From assembly GCA_044870295.1 (NCBI GenBank), contig JBIOYQ010000089.1, positions 1 to 16,221 on the forward strand: DNA of 16,221 nt, in the 5' to 3' direction. Below are positions 14,554 to 16,221 of this stretch, one piece after another. Below the pieces are notes generated by a model that was given only the letters and a program-made list of their open reading frames with translations, was not told where the DNA came from and ran no database searches. How positions within the stretch are numbered: position 1 is the stretch's first letter; every line of letters begins with the position of its first letter. A program made the translations under genes and the position numbers. The stretch comes from AC-52 sp044870295. Lineage in GTDB: Bacteria > Actinomycetota > UBA4738.

Positions 14554-15204
14554 TCAGGCGCGGGTCGAGCGGCCGGCAGGCTTCGGCTTGGCCCGCACCT
14601 CGTGGACGGCCTCCCAGCAGTACCAGGCCACCACCGTGCGATGGGGGCGGAACTTCTCGCCCTTCGCCTCGAGCTCCTTCGGCTTGAGCAGGTCGGGCAG
14701 CCGATGGATCAGCGACCAGCCCTGGCGGACGCCGTAATCGTCGACCGGCCACACGTCCAACCGGCGGAGCTGGAAGATCAGGAACATCTCGGCGGTCCAC
14801 CGCCCGATGCCGCGGACCACCGACAGGCGCTCCACGATCTCGTCGTCGGTGAGCTTCTCGATGCGCTCCAGCGGCACGGTCCCATCGGCCACCTTCTGCG
14901 CCAAGTCCCGGATGGACGTTGCCTTCGACCCCGACAGACCCACCGATCGCAACTGCCCTTCGGGCAGGGCCAGGACGGCCTCCGGCGTGAGCTGGCCATC
15001 GAACAGCGCCACGAACCGTCGGTGGATGGCGGCGGCCGCGGCCCCGGCCAGCTGCTGGTACAGGATGCTCTCGGCCAGCGCGCCGAAGTGGTCGATGGTG
15101 GGCCGGGCCAAGCGGAACCGTCCCCTGCGCTCCATGAGCGCGGCGAGGCGGCGATCCTTGGCCGCCACCGTGGCGGCGGCATCGGCGAAGCTCGTTCTCG
15201 GCAC
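14554..15204 (-). CDS. AlkA-like DNA-3-methyladenine glycosylase (HhH-GPD)
   Basis: A 216-residue base-excision-repair glycosylase that would remove alkylated purines. The HhH-GPD core is complete: FGALAESILYQQLAGAAA (40-57), the helix-hairpin-helix VVRGIGRWTAEMFLIF (129-144), and WPVDDYGVRQG (152-162) with Asp156 as the expected catalytic residue. There is no [4Fe-4S] Cys cluster, which separates it from EndoIII/MutY. The AlkA N-terminal domain is missing, giving the compact form common in bacteria (about 200-220). GTG 15204 is chosen because CCGGTACGCT ends 7 bases upstream and there is no Shine-Dalgarno sequence (leaderless). It ends 4 bases from the convergent propeller gene, leaving no room for a terminator. 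Confidence 0.92.
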   Translation of the reverse strand: MPRTSFADAAATVAAKDRRLAALMERRGRFRLARPTIDHFGALAESILYQQLAGAAAAAIHRRFVALFDGQLTPEAVLALPEGQLRSVGLSGSKATSIRDLAQKVADGTVPLERIEKLTDDEIVERLSVVRGIGRWTAEMFLIFQLRRLDVWPVDDYGVRQGWSLIHRLPDLLKPKELEAKGEKFRPHRTVVAWYCWEAVHEVRAKPKPAGRSTRA

Positions 15205-15211
15205 GCGCCAC

Positions 15212-15221
15212 AGCGTACCGG
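15212..15221 (-). promoter_or_regulatory. Putative extended -10 of the AlkA-like gene
   Basis: CCGGTACGCT on the minus strand is identical over 10 bases to the site before tig. TACGCT ends 7 bases before GTG 15204, which predicts a leaderless mRNA. It gives the glycosylase gene its own promoter downstream of the cupredoxin gene. Confidence 0.5.
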
Positions 15222-15244
15222 GCGGTGCCGGCCTCGGGCGGGGG

Positions 15245-15697
15245 CTACGCGCTGACCGAGAACGCGGTGTGCATCCCCTGCTGGTAGTGCGCCGGCAAGT
15301 TGCAGATCACCACGTAATTCCCTGCCTGGAGCGTGACCTTGAGCTCTTGGGTGGAGCCGACCGCGATGTCCTCGATCTCGTCGACCGCCTCGACCCCCTC
15401 GCCCTCCTCGTCGACGATGTCGATGTCGTTCTCGTCCTTGGTGAGTGGCAGGTTCTCCGGGGCGAGGTCCGTCTTGAACACCACGAACTCGTGGACGGAC
15501 GGTCCGTCGTTCTTGACGCTGAACGTGATCTCGCCCGCGTTCCCAGAGGACGAGTCCAATGCGATGGAGAAGTCCTTCAGGGTCGCTCCCACCGTGTTGC
15601 TGCCGCTGCCGCTCCCACCTCCGCATGCCGTCGCGACCAGGGCGATCACCCCGGCCACGGCCATGCACGCGGCGATCCGGCGCCGCCGATCGATCAT
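15245..15697 (-). CDS. Cupredoxin-like copper lipoprotein
   Basis: A 150-residue exported protein. Residues 1-25 form a lipoprotein signal with basic RRRR, a hydrophobic core and a VATAC lipobox (Cys25), followed by a Gly/Ser linker. The fold resembles plastocyanin/azurin. Likely copper ligands are His69 (VHEF) and Cys132, His137 and Met142 in ICNLPAHYQQGM, a blue-copper arrangement. An acidic insertion at about 88-110 (DENDIDIVDEEGEGVEAVDE) lies between the first ligand and the others. A role in electron transfer or copper handling at the membrane surface is inferred. ATG 15697 is chosen because a GGAAGGGG purine stretch lies just ahead and the signal peptide begins there; longer frames add an unlike extension. 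It diverges from the response regulator. Confidence 0.88.
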   Translation of the reverse strand: MIDRRRRIAACMAVAGVIALVATACGGGSGSGSNTVGATLKDFSIALDSSSGNAGEITFSVKNDGPSVHEFVVFKTDLAPENLPLTKDENDIDIVDEEGEGVEAVDEIEDIAVGSTQELKVTLQAGNYVVICNLPAHYQQGMHTAFSVSA

Positions 15698-15725
15698 GCC
15701 CCCCCCTTCCTGTAGGGCTGGGGCG

Positions 15726-15731
15726 AGGGTA
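15726..15731 (-). promoter_or_regulatory. Putative -10 of the cupredoxin gene
   Basis: TACCCT on the minus strand would place the transcription start about 20 bases ahead of ATG 15697, leaving a leader that holds the purine-rich ribosome site. No -35 match is seen. The phased TCAT array starts about 40 bases further upstream. Confidence 0.35.
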
Positions 15732-15768
15732 TGAGGGCTGGTGGGTCGGTCGGCGGTTCCTGAACTGC

Positions 15769-15834
15769 TCCTCATGGGGTCGTCATGGGTCGTTCATCGT
15801 TTTCGAACGCATCCATGACAGTTCCGTCATCAGC
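15769..15834. promoter_or_regulatory. 11-bp-phased TCAT direct-repeat array (Pho-box-like operator)
   Basis: TCAT occurs at 15772, 15783, 15794 and 15827, that is at register steps 0, 11, 22 and 55. The first three units, TCCTCATGGGG, TCGTCATGGGT and CGTTCATCGTT, are clear; the fourth is CCGTCATCAGC. The two positions between carry GAAC and TGAC. PhoB/PhoP/OmpR-family regulators bind direct repeats with 11-bp spacing (Pho box CTGTCAT, GTTCACC in actinomycetes). An overlapping inverted repeat, ATGAC-N6-GTCAT, lies at 15815-15830. The array lies between divergent cupredoxin and response-regulator genes, so either or both could be controlled. Binding by the adjacent regulator is inferred. Confidence 0.45.
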
Positions 15835-15838
15835 TCTG

Positions 15839-15861
15839 TACGGAGAGGACCATCCTCCGTA
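15839..15861. repeat. Inverted repeat next to the response-regulator promoter
   Basis: TACGGAG (15839-15845) and CTCCGTA (15855-15861) form a perfect 7-bp inverted repeat with a 9-base centre. Its right arm overlaps the first two bases of the TAGCAT -10 candidate. It may be an operator. A leaderless mRNA would not include it, so an RNA hairpin role is less likely. Confidence 0.45.
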
Positions 15862-15865
15862 GCAT
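15860..15865 (+). promoter_or_regulatory. Putative -10 of the response-regulator gene
   Basis: TAGCAT ends 7 bases before GTG 15873, predicting a leaderless start there. There is no match to a -35 box at 15836-15842. The last TCAT repeat lies at about that position or just upstream, as at activator-dependent promoters. Confidence 0.4.
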
Positions 15866-15872
15866 GTGCGCC

Positions 15873-16221
15873 GTGGCCCGGGTGCTGGTGGTCGATGACG
15901 AACCTCGCATCGTGAGCTTCATCTCTCGAGCACTGGCGGCCGAGGGCCTGGGCGTTGACAGCGCCTACGACGGAGCGCGCGCGCTGGAGCTGGCGCGGAC
16001 GCGGAAGTACGAGCTGGTGGTCCTGGACCTGCTCCTCCCCGGCCTGGACGGCGTGTCAGTGCTGCGCGGCATGATCGAGTCCCGCCCGGAACAGCGGGTG
16101 CTGGTGCTGTCGGCGGTCTCGGACGTCGAGTCGAAGGTCCGTTGCCTCGAGCTGGGCGCCGCCGACTACCTCCCCAAGCCGTTCGCTCTTGCCGAGCTCC
16201 TGGCCCGGGTCCGGGCCCGCC
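15873..16221 (+). CDS. Two-component response regulator, receiver domain (partial, cut by window end)
   Basis: The first 116 residues of a response regulator are visible. The acidic pocket is VVDDEP (Asp8, Asp9), and the phosphoacceptor is Asp52 in LVVLDLLLPG. The conserved Ser is Ser80 in VLSA, and the Lys is Lys102 in YLPKPF. The sequence ALAELLARVRAR leads into the linker typical of OmpR/PhoB-type regulators, whose winged-helix output domain would lie beyond the window; this class is inferred. GTG 15873 gives the family-typical MARVLVVDDEP N-terminus and has TAGCAT 7 bases upstream. ATG 15864, three codons earlier, is the alternative; neither has a Shine-Dalgarno sequence. The partner kinase is not in the window. 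It diverges from the cupredoxin lipoprotein gene. Confidence 0.93.
   Translation, partial: MARVLVVDDEPRIVSFISRALAAEGLGVDSAYDGARALELARTRKYELVVLDLLLPGLDGVSVLRGMIESRPEQRVLVLSAVSDVESKVRCLELGAADYLPKPFALAELLARVRAR

Overview
The window is about 16 kb of high-GC bacterial chromosome with a G/C-biased third codon position. GTG starts are common, and several genes look leaderless (a TANNNT -10 element sits 6-10 bases before the start codon). This, with the ECF sigma and DUF2087-type regulators and the actinobacterial style of secreted proteins, suggests an uncultured high-GC lineage, most likely Actinomycetota; Chloroflexota cannot be excluded. There is no sign of phage, IS element, CRISPR array or plasmid functions.

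Layout. 1-1198: tail of an upstream gene, then a secreted six-repeat Kelch propeller. 1240-1443: tRNA-Arg(TCT) and tRNA-Gly(TCC) on the minus strand. 1491-3253: a PhzF-type isomerase converging on a stand-alone LigD-type polymerase domain; both stop codons lie in one CTAG. 3289-4860: a secreted fusion of a six-blade TolB-like (PD40) propeller with a GH25 muramidase. 4930-5007: tRNA-Pro(TGG) with encoded CCA. 5015-6400: a secreted eight-repeat PQQ/SBBP-like propeller. 6494-9207: a winged-helix/DUF2087 regulator divergent from a GH38 alpha-mannosidase. 9265-12590: the protein quality-control cluster tig-clpP-clpX. 12647-14549: an ECF sigma factor overlapping a single-pass membrane protein with an extracytoplasmic Asp-box/Ycf48-like propeller. 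14554-15204: an AlkA-type DNA glycosylase. 15245-15697: a cupredoxin lipoprotein. 15873-end: the receiver domain of a response regulator, cut by the window edge.

Functional themes. Housekeeping proteostasis (trigger factor feeding ClpXP) is surrounded by cell-surface and signalling genes. Four unrelated beta-propeller exoproteins occur within 14.5 kb. The two best candidates for something undescribed are (i) the ECF sigma/membrane propeller pair, which looks like a signalling module whose putative anti-sigma factor carries a propeller sensor, and (ii) the region between the cupredoxin gene and the response-regulator gene, which holds an 11-bp-phased TCAT array resembling PhoB/PhoP boxes plus a 7-bp inverted repeat next to the predicted -10. 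A recurrent -10 motif, best form GGTACSCT, can be read before many genes. All assignments come from reading the sequence; no database search was possible.
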